A DNA stretch of 64,000 bases from JANQOH01 sp965243325 (GTDB taxonomy: Bacteria > Pseudomonadota > Alphaproteobacteria > UBA7887), in assembly GCA_965243325.1 (NCBI GenBank), contig CBDEUQ010000003.1:2232001-2296000 (forward strand), in the 5' to 3' direction. The position numbers and the translations under genes were made by a program. Each line of letters starts with the position of its first letter. The stretch's first letter is position 1. The notes below the pieces were generated by a model that had not been told where the DNA came from, did not search any database, and saw only the letters and a list, made by a program, of their open reading frames with translations. Below are positions 8,334 through 16,835 of the stretch, in pieces.

Positions 8334-9923
8334 ATGCGTCGCATGGCGCGGATCACGCCCTTCACCGATGCGGCGGCGCGACGCGACGCGCGACGTCTCG
8401 GCGCGCGCGAACTTCTCGCGTTCGTTGGCATGGCGCTCGGCATGTTTCTGGCCGTGCTCAACATCCAGATCGTCGGCAGCTCATTCGCGGAAATTCGCGC
8501 CGGCCTTGCGGCGGGTCCCGAGGAGGTGAGCTGGGTGCTCACGTCGGCACTGATCGCGGAAGTGATCATGATTCCGCTCTCAGGCTGGCTATCCCGCCTG
8601 TTCTCGACGCGTGGCCTGTTCACCATGTGCTCGTTGGGGTTCGCTGCCGGAAGTGTCGGTTGCGCCTCGGCCTGGGATATCGAGTCGATGATCGTCTTTC
8701 GCTCTTTTCAGGGGTTCTGCGGCGGGGCCATCGCGCCAATGGTATTCGCAACGATCTACGCCGCGTTTCCGGCACGCTACCAGAACACACTGAGCGCCAT
8801 CGTCTCGCTTCTCGGCACCAGCGCCGTGGCGCTGGGCCCCAGCCTCGGCGGCTGGATCAGCGAGTCGCTGTCGTGGCACTGGCTGTTCCTGTTCAATCTT
8901 CCGTTCGGCCTCGGGGCGACGCTGCTCGTTGCCGTCTTCTACGACTTCGACAGCCCCGACTGGAGCCTTGCCCGGCGCATCGACCTGCCCGGCATCACGC
9001 TGCTAGCTGTGTTCTTCATGTCGCTGCTCGTGGTGCTCGAACGCGGCCGCCGCGAGGACTGGTTCGAGTCATCCATGATCCTGACGCTGACCGGCATCAC
9101 CGCGACAGCGGGAATCCTCCTGCTGTGGCGCGAACTCACCGCCAAGCACCCGTTCATCGACCTGCGTATCTTCGCCAACCGCAACTTCGTCATCGGCGCA
9201 ACCTATGTCGCGGTCTTCGGCGCCGGCCTGTTCGTTCCGCTCTACCTGCTGCCGCTCTTTCTTGCCCGCGTCATCGGCCTCAACACGCTGCAGATCGGCA
9301 CATGGCTGTTCGTACTCGGCCTGTCGATGATGATCGCCGGCTTTGCCATGCCGACCTTGGTCAAGTACTTCCGCTTGCGGACGATCGCCCTCGCGGGTTT
9401 CGCGCTGCTCGCGCTCGGAACTTGGTTTCAGGCGCATCTCGGCGTGGAGACCAGCTTCGAAAGCCTGCTGCTGCCGCAAATCCTGCGCGGCGTGGCTACT
9501 CAACTCTGCTTTTTGTCAATGGTGCGGCTCGCGCTCGGCCGCTTGCCCGTGGAGCAGATCAAGGACGGCACCGCCATGTTCCAGCTCACGATGCGGCTCG
9601 GCGCCGCCGTAGCGGTGGCGGTGGCCAACGCCTTTCTTGTGATCCGCGCCGAGGTCCACTATCACCGCCTGCGCGAATGGACCGGCGAGTCCTATACGCA
9701 GGCGGGCCGTCTGCTCGGCGTCTTCGACCACCGGCTTGGTCCCAGCCTTGGCAGCGGCCTGGACACAGAGGTCGCCGGCATCCGGATGGTTGCGCGCATG
9801 GCAGCGCAGGAAGCGCAGATCCAAGCGTTCAACGAAATTACCACGGTGTTCGCGATCTGCCTCGCCCTGTCCCTGCTCGGGCTGCCGCTGATCCGCGGCG
9901 TCCGCGACTACGTGCCGAAGTGA
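8334..9923 (+). CDS. MFS transporter, DHA2 (EmrB/QacA-like) family
   Basis: Inner-membrane proton-coupled exporter, probably of drugs or toxic small molecules. From the ATG at 8334 it has 529 residues. The frame is open for 43 more codons upstream, but these are arginine-rich and lack a membrane segment, so I leave them out. TM1 carries FLAVLNIQIVGSSFAEI, the EmrB-type equivalent of LDxTIVNVALP. SWVLTSALIAEVIMIPLSGWLS follows, and GPSLGGWI marks motif C in TM5. About 14 hydrophobic segments are present, as expected of DHA2. No membrane-fusion partner (EmrA) or TetR regulator is next to it. It is divergent from the SMP-30-like gene across about 210 bp and convergent with ilvC. Confidence 0.88.
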   Translation: MRRMARITPFTDAAARRDARRLGARELLAFVGMALGMFLAVLNIQIVGSSFAEIRAGLAAGPEEVSWVLTSALIAEVIMIPLSGWLSRLFSTRGLFTMCSLGFAAGSVGCASAWDIESMIVFRSFQGFCGGAIAPMVFATIYAAFPARYQNTLSAIVSLLGTSAVALGPSLGGWISESLSWHWLFLFNLPFGLGATLLVAVFYDFDSPDWSLARRIDLPGITLLAVFFMSLLVVLERGRREDWFESSMILTLTGITATAGILLLWRELTAKHPFIDLRIFANRNFVIGATYVAVFGAGLFVPLYLLPLFLARVIGLNTLQIGTWLFVLGLSMMIAGFAMPTLVKYFRLRTIALAGFALLALGTWFQAHLGVETSFESLLLPQILRGVATQLCFLSMVRLALGRLPVEQIKDGTAMFQLTMRLGAAVAVAVANAFLVIRAEVHYHRLREWTGESYTQAGRLLGVFDHRLGPSLGSGLDTEVAGIRMVARMAAQEAQIQAFNEITTVFAICLALSLLGLPLIRGVRDYVPK

Positions 9924-9938
9924 AGCAGCGCGCCCGCC

Positions 9939-10958
9939 TCAGTTACGGCTCTTGTCGACGAGCGCGTTTTCGGCAATCCAGGGCATCATCGCCCGCAGTC
10001 TTGCGCCGACCTCCTCGATCGGGTGCTCCGCCGCCATACGCCGCATGGCCTTGAAGCTCGGCTGGTTGACCCCGCATTCGCTCATCCATTCACCGGTAAA
10101 GCGGCCGGACTGGATGTCGGCAAGCACCTTTTTCATCGATCTCTTGACGTGGTCGTCGACGATTTTCGGTCCGCGGCTGTAATCGCCGTATTCGGCGGTG
10201 TTGGAAATCGAGTAGCGCATGTTGGCGATGCCGCCTTCGTAGATGAGATCGACGATCAGCTTCACTTCATGCAAACACTCGAAATAGGCCATCTCGGGCG
10301 CGTAACCAGCCTCGACCAAGGTCTCGAAGCCGGCAGTGATGAGCGACGTGATGCCACCGCACAGCACCACCTGCTCGCCGAACAGGTCGGTTTCGCATTC
10401 TTCCTTGAACGTGGTCTCGATAACACCGGCGCGGCCTCCGCCTATCGCAGACGCGTAGGAGAGCGCAATTTCCAGCGCGTTTCCCGAGGCATCCTGCGCC
10501 ACCGCCACAAGGCACGGCACGCCGCCGCCGCGGGCATATTCCGACCGCACGGTGTGACCAGGCCCCTTGGGTGCGATCATGAACACATCCAAATCGGCGC
10601 GCGGTTCGATCAGGCCGAAATGGATGTTGAGGCCGTGGGCGAACGCAAGCGCGGCACCGTCCTTCATGTTCGGCGCGAGTTGAGTCGTATAGATGCCGGC
10701 CTGCAATTCGTCGGGTGTCGCCATCATCATGACGTCCGCCCATTTCGCGGCCTCGGGCACGCTCATCACCGCGAAGCCTGCGGCTTCCGCCTTCGCCGCT
10801 GACGCAGAGCCCTCGCGCAGCGCTACGGCGACGTCGCCGACCCCGGAATCGCGCATGTTGGCAGCGTGAGCGTGGCCCTGGCTTCCGTAACCGATTACCG
10901 CGACCTTCCGGGATTTGATCAAGTTCGCGTCGGCGTCGCGATCGTAGTAGACACGCAT
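9939..10958 (-). CDS. ilvC: Ketol-acid reductoisomerase (NADP+)
   Basis: Second step of valine, leucine and isoleucine synthesis: isomerises and reduces 2-acetolactate or 2-aceto-2-hydroxybutyrate. At 339 residues it is a short class I enzyme. The Rossmann motif GYGSQGHAH is at 23-31. The Mg-binding acidic residues lie in TDLFGEQ (Asp191, Glu195), and the C-terminal knotted domain has SISNTAEYGDYSRGP. The start has a strong GAGGAGG site. It follows ilvN after 29 bp in the same direction, so the two are probably one transcript. Confidence 0.98.
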   Translation of the reverse strand: MRVYYDRDADANLIKSRKVAVIGYGSQGHAHAANMRDSGVGDVAVALREGSASAAKAEAAGFAVMSVPEAAKWADVMMMATPDELQAGIYTTQLAPNMKDGAALAFAHGLNIHFGLIEPRADLDVFMIAPKGPGHTVRSEYARGGGVPCLVAVAQDASGNALEIALSYASAIGGGRAGVIETTFKEECETDLFGEQVVLCGGITSLITAGFETLVEAGYAPEMAYFECLHEVKLIVDLIYEGGIANMRYSISNTAEYGDYSRGPKIVDDHVKRSMKKVLADIQSGRFTGEWMSECGVNQPSFKAMRRMAAEHPIEEVGARLRAMMPWIAENALVDKSRN

Positions 10959-10987
10959 GGCTGGCCTCCTCGTGGCTCCTGTGGCGA

Positions 10988-11497
10988 TCAGTGAAGAGCA
11001 TCGGCGCCGCGGCCGATCGCCGCCGCGCCGGTGCGCGAGACTTCGATCAGGCCGAGCGGGTGCATCAGTGCGATAAATGCGTCGATCTTGTCGGACGCGC
11101 CGGTAAGCTCGAAAACGAAGGACTCGATCGTGCTGTCGACCACGCGGGCGCGGAACACGTCGGCGATGCGCAGCGATTCGACGCGGGCGTCGCCCGTGCC
11201 GCGCACCTTTACCAGCACCAGTTCGCGGCTGACATGGGGACCGGCAAGCGTGAGATCCACGACGGTGTGCACTGGCACGAGGCGGCCGAGCTGCGCCTTG
11301 ATCTGCTCAATGACCATCGGCGTGCCCGAGGTGATCAACGTGATGCGGGACAGGCGCGTTTCGGCATCGACCTCGGCGACCGTCAGACTTTCAATGTTGT
11401 AGCCGCGGCCCGAGAACAGACCGACCACGCGTGCGAGCACGCCGAATTCGTTATCGACGACGCAGGCGATGGTATGTTTTTCAACACTGTCGCTCAC
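10988..11497 (-). CDS. ilvN: Acetolactate synthase small (regulatory) subunit
   Basis: Regulatory subunit that activates the IlvB catalytic subunit and confers valine feedback inhibition. 169 residues from a GTG start (VSDSVEKHTIACVVDNEFG). An in-frame extension further upstream exists but looks random. The N-terminal ACT domain (about 8-85) contains GVLARVVGLFSGRGYNIESL, and the C-terminal domain begins around VSRELVLVKV. The catalytic ilvB/ilvI gene, normally just upstream, is absent here: the upstream neighbour is a divergent TPR gene. ilvB must therefore be elsewhere in the genome. Confidence 0.95.
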   Translation of the reverse strand: MSDSVEKHTIACVVDNEFGVLARVVGLFSGRGYNIESLTVAEVDAETRLSRITLITSGTPMVIEQIKAQLGRLVPVHTVVDLTLAGPHVSRELVLVKVRGTGDARVESLRIADVFRARVVDSTIESFVFELTGASDKIDAFIALMHPLGLIEVSRTGAAAIGRGADALH

Positions 11498-11592
11498 GGC
11501 ATTCCAAGAAAGTCCGGCGGAAAAGCGAGCGGCACCATAGCTGATCGCGGTTGATTGTAAACGACGGAAGTCCGACTGGCGGCGGGGAAAGG

Positions 11593-13065
11593 ATGGCGTC
11601 AATGCGTCGAATTGCGGCTTTGGCCGGCGTCGCGGCATGGTTGGCCGCTTTGGCAACGTGGGCCCAGGACCAGGGCGATGCCAGCGCCGTGCAGGCGCGA
11701 TTGGCTGAAGCACGCAACCGGGCGACGATTGAGCTCTTCCAAGCCGGCGATCTTGCCGCTGCCGAGGCCGCCGCGGGAGAAGCGGCAACCGCCAACGAGG
11801 CGTCGCTGGGGACCGGTCACGCACAGACCGCGGCGGCGTGGTTCAATCTCGCCCTGATCCATCAGATGCAAGGTCGCCACGAAGCGGCGGCGGCGCTGCA
11901 CGAACGGGCGCTCGTCGCGCGCGAGGCGCTCTTCGGTGCGGAATCAGCGCCGGTCGCCGACGGACTGTTGGCGCTCGGCCAGCTCGACCGCGACCGCGGT
12001 CGGCACGACGACGCCGAAGCGCGCCTGCGGCGCGCGCTCGCGATCCGCGAGTCGCTCGGCGACACGGCGGATTTGGACGTTGTGCAGGCGCACGGCGAAT
12101 TGGCGCAACTCTACCGTGTGCTCGGCCGCTTCGAGGAGGCAATGACCCACCGGCTGGCGGCCCTCCAGGGCCTCCAGGATCGCCTCGGCCCGCAGCATCC
12201 GCTCGTCGCCGACATGCTCGACGAACTGGGGCGGCTTCATCTTGAAACGGGCAACTACGCCGCCGCGGAACCCCATTACGCGCGGGCGTTATCGATCCGT
12301 CAGTCCGCGTTCGGCATTGAACACGTCGCCGTGGCGCGCAGTTTCGACACGCTTGCGCGGCTTCACGGAGAGGCCGGAGACTGGACCCGCGCCGAAGCCC
12401 ATTTTCGGCGTGCGATCGAGGTCAAGCTCGCCGCGCTGGGTGCCGACCATCCCGAGGTGGGTGTATCGCTGCGCGATCTTGGCCTCACGGCGTGGCGTCT
12501 CGGAGACCCGGAGACCGGAGCGGCGGCTATCGGCGAGGCGGTTGCCCTGTTCGCGGCGGCACTGGGACCGGACGCGCCGGCCATCGCCGCGACCTGGAGC
12601 CGGCTGGCGGAAATTCATCTTGCCGGCGAACGCCTGGCGGATGCTCGACAGTTGTTCGATCGCGCCCTGCAACTCTGGGTGCGGTCGCTCGGCCCGGCGC
12701 ATCCGGTGGTGGCGCGGACGCTGTCGGGTCTCGCGTCGGTCCACGCACGCACCGGAAGCTGGAGCGAGGCTGCGCCCTTGCGAGAGCGCGCCCACGCCAT
12801 TCTCGCCGCTGCGCTGGGCGACAACCACGCCGACACTGCCGCCGCGCTCGCGGCATTTGCCGCCGCGCGCGCGGGTGAGGGCCGGTTGGTCGACTCGGAG
12901 CGGCTCTACGCTCGCGCGCTTGCCGCCCGGGAAGCACTGTTCGGCGTCGACGACCCGCGCACCGTGGCGACGCTTGTTCCCTACGCAGATGTCCTCCGCC
13001 GTCTCGGGCGGACCGCGGAGGCCGATGCCGCGGTCGCACGTGCGGCCTCGATCGGGGAGCGTTGA
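11593..13065 (+). CDS. Secreted tetratricopeptide repeat protein
   Basis: No specific function recognised. 490 residues: a signal peptide (MASMRRIAALAGVAAW..., cleavage near ATWA-QD) followed almost entirely by TPR units of the 42-residue kinesin-light-chain/NPHP3 type. Repeated elements are A...H..AL..RE..FG..HP.VA..L..LA.L....G, visible around residues 65-470 in roughly ten copies. No catalytic domain is seen, so it is probably a periplasmic scaffold. The start at 11593 has GGGGAAAGG directly upstream; ATG 11602 is a reasonable alternative. It is divergent from ilvN with about 95 bp between the starts. Confidence 0.8.
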   Translation: MASMRRIAALAGVAAWLAALATWAQDQGDASAVQARLAEARNRATIELFQAGDLAAAEAAAGEAATANEASLGTGHAQTAAAWFNLALIHQMQGRHEAAAALHERALVAREALFGAESAPVADGLLALGQLDRDRGRHDDAEARLRRALAIRESLGDTADLDVVQAHGELAQLYRVLGRFEEAMTHRLAALQGLQDRLGPQHPLVADMLDELGRLHLETGNYAAAEPHYARALSIRQSAFGIEHVAVARSFDTLARLHGEAGDWTRAEAHFRRAIEVKLAALGADHPEVGVSLRDLGLTAWRLGDPETGAAAIGEAVALFAAALGPDAPAIAATWSRLAEIHLAGERLADARQLFDRALQLWVRSLGPAHPVVARTLSGLASVHARTGSWSEAAPLRERAHAILAAALGDNHADTAAALAAFAAARAGEGRLVDSERLYARALAAREALFGVDDPRTVATLVPYADVLRRLGRTAEADAAVARAASIGER

Positions 13066-13253
13066 AGCCGCGGAAACGGCGCATAGCGGAGGCCGCTTTG
13101 CCGGACGGCGCGAAGTCCTGCCGTAAACGTCGGCGAGGACGACTGGCGCGTTGGCGCCAAGCCGCCTGATCGTGTTCGGCGCCGCAGGCCCAGCGCGTCT
13201 GCTATAACGCGCCGCGTTTCTCCGGCGCCTGCATCCAACCTGGGAGTCCCCCG

Positions 13254-13952
13254 ATGATCGATCTGTACTTCTGGCCCACGCCGAACGGTTGGAAGATCAC
13301 CATCATGCTCGAGGAGCTCGGGCTTCCGTACACTGTCGTTCCGGTGGACATCGGCAAGGGCGACCAGTTCGCGCCCGAATTCCTTTCCATCAGCCCGAAC
13401 AACAAGATGCCGGCGATCGTCGATCCCGACGGGCCGGACGGAAAGCCCGTGTCGGTCTTCGAGTCGGGCGCCATCATGGTCTATCTTGCCGAGAAGACGG
13501 GCGAGCTCATGCCCAGTGACCCGCGGGGCCGCCTGCGTGTGCTCGAGTGGTTGATGTTCCAGATGGGCACCGTCGGCCCGATGCTGGGCCAGGTGCATCA
13601 TTTCCGCCGTTACGCGCCGCAGAAGATCCCCTACGCCGTCGACCGCTACACCAACGAGGCGGGGCGGATCTACAACGTCATCGACAGGCGCTTGGCGGAG
13701 CACGACTACCTTGCCGGCGACGCATACTCGATCGCCGACATAGCCGTCTGGCCGTGGCTTCTCGGCGAGCGGCAGGGCCAAAACTTTGACGATTTTCCGA
13801 ATCTCAAGCGCTGGCGCGACGCGGTAAAGGTGCGTCCGGCGGTCGTCAAGGGCCGCAACGTGATGAAAGATACGGTACCGGTCGGCGATGTGACCAGGGA
13901 TAAGCAGCGTTTTTCCGTCCTGTTCGGGGAAGGTCAATACCGGCGGCGGTAA
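13254..13952 (+). CDS. yfcG: Glutathione S-transferase, YfcG-like disulfide-bond oxidoreductase
   Basis: Glutathione-dependent disulfide reductase or transferase in the cytoplasm. 232 residues. The N-terminal thioredoxin fold starts MIDLYFWPTPNGWKI; Thr9 and Asn11 of the PTPN motif are the residues used by YfcG and Nu-class GSTs in place of Tyr, Ser or Cys. SPNNKMPAIVD gives the cis-Pro loop and FESGAIMVYLAEK the glutathione-binding ES pair. The C-terminal helical domain contains GDAYSIADIAVWPW. Upstream GGGAG serves as ribosome binding site. It is monocistronic. Confidence 0.92.
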   Translation: MIDLYFWPTPNGWKITIMLEELGLPYTVVPVDIGKGDQFAPEFLSISPNNKMPAIVDPDGPDGKPVSVFESGAIMVYLAEKTGELMPSDPRGRLRVLEWLMFQMGTVGPMLGQVHHFRRYAPQKIPYAVDRYTNEAGRIYNVIDRRLAEHDYLAGDAYSIADIAVWPWLLGERQGQNFDDFPNLKRWRDAVKVRPAVVKGRNVMKDTVPVGDVTRDKQRFSVLFGEGQYRRR

Positions 13953-14134
13953 GGCATGTGCCGACCAAACGACCCAAGCCCTTCATGGGTGTCGCGGGTC
14001 GATCCGAAAGGCATGCGTTGAATGCATGAAACGGGCCATGCGGTCGCCTCACGATAAGCGGAAACGCGCCTCTTCGAGCCTGCGGCTACCGCCCTCAACG
14101 GCGCCCCACTCCTCGCGCGCCGTGTGCTCCCGCC

Positions 14135-14776
14135 TCACGAACAGAACGGCCAGATCTGGTACCAAGAGTCGCAGCGGAAGCGCGATTGGCAGCCCGAGAT
14201 CTGCGCGGCGTACCGCTCTGCGGTGCGCGTGACCTTCGTCGCGGTGTTCTGCACGCCCGGCTTGTCCCTCCACGTGCCCCGGCGGTAGCCGCCGCGCCCT
14301 TCGTGATAGGCAAGGTAAAGCCGGTAGGCGTCGTGCAGCGGGATGCCGAGCTGGCGCCGCGTCCCGTCATTGTACCAGCCGATAAAGTCGAGCGCGTCCT
14401 CCATGTCCGAGCGACTGCGGAAAAGGCTGCCGCGTTCGGCCTCGTACTCGCCCCAGACCGGATCCTGCGCTTGCGCGTAGCCCATGGCGGACGACGGGCG
14501 TCCAAGCGGGATGAACCACCACCATTCGCGAGGCGGTCTGACGTGGCTACGGAAGCTTGATTCGTGCCGCACGAACGCCATGAGGATGGAGATGGGCGTG
14601 CCCCACTCCGCCTCCGCGGCGCGGGCGTAGTCGTACCAATTTGGATACTGGTCGAAGACGGTACAGACGTCTTCCTGGCCCCGCGGCGCCGGCGTCGCGC
14701 ACCCGGCGGCGAGCGCCGCCACGAGCACGAGAAGAATTGCAGATCTGTAGGAAAGGTTGCTCCGCTTCCGCACCAT
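14135..14776 (-). CDS. Lipoprotein with lysozyme/SLT-like transglycosylase fold
   Basis: Probable outer-membrane lipoprotein acting on peptidoglycan. 213 residues. A lipoprotein signal ends in LAAGC (Cys26). After it, SILMAFVRHESSFRSHVRPP places a Glu in an ESSF motif like the catalytic Glu of soluble lytic transglycosylases, and SAMGYAQAQDPVWGEY resembles the following substrate-groove motif. Further on, YNDGTRR and YLAYHEGRGGYRRGTW also match SLT relatives. Activity is inferred. It lies 31 bp downstream of the FAD-linked oxidase gene, in the same direction, but no functional link is obvious. Confidence 0.75.
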   Translation of the reverse strand: MVRKRSNLSYRSAILLVLVAALAAGCATPAPRGQEDVCTVFDQYPNWYDYARAAEAEWGTPISILMAFVRHESSFRSHVRPPREWWWFIPLGRPSSAMGYAQAQDPVWGEYEAERGSLFRSRSDMEDALDFIGWYNDGTRRQLGIPLHDAYRLYLAYHEGRGGYRRGTWRDKPGVQNTATKVTRTAERYAAQISGCQSRFRCDSWYQIWPFCS

Positions 14777-14807
14777 CGGGCGTTCGCCGCAGAAACCTCG
14801 TTACACG

Positions 14808-16214
14808 TCAGACGCGCACGATCTTGCCCGGATTCATGATGTTGTCCGGGTCGAGAGCTTGCTTGATCGCGCGCATCGCCGAGACGCTCTCGCCGCATTC
14901 GGCGTTCAGATATCCGATCTTGCCGTAGCCGATGCCGTGCTCGCCGGTGCAGGTGCCCCCCATGGCGAGCGCCCGCGCGATCAGCCGATCGTGAAGATCG
15001 TTGGCGTGTGCGAGTTGCGCCGGTTCATCCGGGTCGATCATGTAGCCGACGTGAAAATTGCCGTCGCCCACATGCCCGGCGATCGGCGCGGCGAACGGCG
15101 CTCCGGCGTTGTCGGCCTCGGTTTCCTCGATACATTCGGCGAGGCGTGAGATCGGCACGCAGACGTCGGTCGCCATCGCCTTTGTGCCGGGCGACGCGGC
15201 GAGCATCGCATAGAGCGCATCATGGCGTGCTTGCCAAAGTCTGTTGCGCTCCTCGTGGTTGGCGGTCCAAACGAAATGGCCGCCGTCGTAGTCTTCCGCG
15301 ATCGCCTGAGCCAGCTCGGCTTGCTCGCGCGCCCACGCTTCGGTGCCGTGGAATTCGTAGAACAGGGTGTATGCAACCGGGTGGTCGAGGTGCGAGAACT
15401 TGTTGATCGCATCCATGGACAGCTTGTCGAGCAATTCAATCCGTGCCACCGGAATACCTGACTGAACGGTCGTGATCACCGCGTTGACAGCATCGGCGAT
15501 GGTCGGGAAGCCGCACGTCGCCGCGGTGACCGACTCGGGAATGCCGTACAGGCGCAGCGTCGCCTCAGTGATGATGCCGAGTGTGCCCTCCGACCCGACG
15601 AACAGCCGCGTCAGGTCGTAGCCGGCCGCGGACTTGCGGCTGCGCCCGCCGGTACGGATCACTCTCCCGTCTGCAAGCACCACGGTTAGCCCCAGCACGT
15701 TCTCCCGCATGGTGCCGTAGCGTACGGCGTTGGTGCCGCTCGCGCGCGTCGCCGCCATGCCCCCGAGCGAAGCGTCGGCCCCGGGGTCGACCGGAAAGAA
15801 CAAACCCGTGTCGCGCAGATAATCGTTGCACTGCTTGCGTGTGACGCCAGCCTGAACGGTACAGTCAAGATCCTCCGGGTTGACCTCAAGCACGTCGTTC
15901 ATCTGGCCGAGATCGATGCACACGCCGCCTTCCAACGCTGCGACGTGGCCTTCGAGCGAGGTACCGGTGCCGTAGGCGATCACGGGCACGCGGTAGCGGG
16001 CACATGCCGAGACCACAGCGCTGACCTCCTCGGTGGAGCGGACAAACGCCACCGCGTCGGGACTGACGGGGCGATGGAACGATTCGTCCTTGCCGTGGTG
16101 TTCTCGCACCGCCGGCGATGTCGACAGACGGTCGCCCAGCAGAGCGGCCAACTCGTCCAGAAGCGGTACGCCGGGATTGAGGCGGCTCGGCTTGATCTGC
16201 GGCGCGCTGGCCAT
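14808..16214 (-). CDS. FAD-binding oxidase, GlcD/D-lactate dehydrogenase (cytochrome) type
   Basis: Flavoprotein predicted to oxidise a 2-hydroxy acid such as D-lactate or glycolate and pass electrons to cytochrome or quinone. 468 residues from ATG 16214, which has GGAGAACAAGG upstream; a longer open frame exists but lacks support. The PCMH-type FAD domain has YGTGTSLEGHV and DPGADASLGGMAATRASGTN. The C-terminal substrate domain shows the metal/substrate His motifs GHVGDGNFHVGY and the closing GEHGIGYGK. No glcE or glcF partner is adjacent, which fits a single-subunit Dld-type enzyme better than glycolate oxidase. Exact substrate uncertain. Confidence 0.88.
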   Translation of the reverse strand: MASAPQIKPSRLNPGVPLLDELAALLGDRLSTSPAVREHHGKDESFHRPVSPDAVAFVRSTEEVSAVVSACARYRVPVIAYGTGTSLEGHVAALEGGVCIDLGQMNDVLEVNPEDLDCTVQAGVTRKQCNDYLRDTGLFFPVDPGADASLGGMAATRASGTNAVRYGTMRENVLGLTVVLADGRVIRTGGRSRKSAAGYDLTRLFVGSEGTLGIITEATLRLYGIPESVTAATCGFPTIADAVNAVITTVQSGIPVARIELLDKLSMDAINKFSHLDHPVAYTLFYEFHGTEAWAREQAELAQAIAEDYDGGHFVWTANHEERNRLWQARHDALYAMLAASPGTKAMATDVCVPISRLAECIEETEADNAGAPFAAPIAGHVGDGNFHVGYMIDPDEPAQLAHANDLHDRLIARALAMGGTCTGEHGIGYGKIGYLNAECGESVSAMRAIKQALDPDNIMNPGKIVRV

Positions 16215-16299
16215 CCTTGTTCTCCGGTTCGATGGAGTTTGGGCTGGGAACGATCTGCACCTTATCATCGCCTCGCCCGGGACGTTAAGGCGAAAGCAG

Positions 16300-16800
16300 A
16301 TGGACAACGACATGACGGCACATGCCGCGCCTCTGGTGCTGCATCGCGAAACGGTGCGTGCCGAATGGCTGGATTACAACGACCACATGAACGTCGCGTA
16401 CTACGTGCTCGCCTTCGACCATGCCACCGACGCGTTCATGGACCATATCGGCCTCGGCTGGGACCATACGAAGGCGAGCGGCGGCTCGATCTTCATACTC
16501 GAGGCCCACGTGGCCTATCTGCGTGAGGTCGTCAAGGACGACCCCCTTCGGTTCGCCACCTACCTCATCGATTTCGACGAGAAGCGGATTCACTATGCAC
16601 ATGCGATGTTTCACGACGGGAAGGATTTTCACGCGGCGACGAACGAACTCGTACTGTTGCATGTCGACCTCGCAACGCGCCGAGCCGCGCCTATGCCTGC
16701 GGCGGTGCGCGGGCGCCTCGCGGAGATCAGGCGTGCGCATGCGGAGATCGAGCCGCCGCCCGGCCTGAGCCGCAAGATCGGCTTGCGGCGACGGGCCTGA
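16300..16800 (+). CDS. Thioesterase family (hotdog) protein
   Basis: Predicted acyl-CoA thioesterase. 166 residues. The hotdog signature WLDYNDHMNVAYYVLAFDHA places the usual Asp-x-x-x-His active region near residues 24-30, and the later strand block VKDDPLRFATYLIDFDEKRIHY is typical. It resembles the thioesterase domain found with carnitine dehydrogenase and betainyl-CoA enzymes, but no carnitine genes are nearby, so the substrate is open. The gene is divergent from the FAD oxidase and 35 bp upstream of the CLC gene. Confidence 0.82.
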   Translation: MDNDMTAHAAPLVLHRETVRAEWLDYNDHMNVAYYVLAFDHATDAFMDHIGLGWDHTKASGGSIFILEAHVAYLREVVKDDPLRFATYLIDFDEKRIHYAHAMFHDGKDFHAATNELVLLHVDLATRRAAPMPAAVRGRLAEIRRAHAEIEPPPGLSRKIGLRRRA

Positions 16801-16835
16801 CCCGTCGGCGGCGGCGAGGCGGACCGGCGTATCCC

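Noticed and set aside
14026..14134. Extra small gene between the GST and the SLT-like lipoprotein
   Set aside because: Only Arg/Ser-rich short frames occur, with no ribosome binding site or family similarity.
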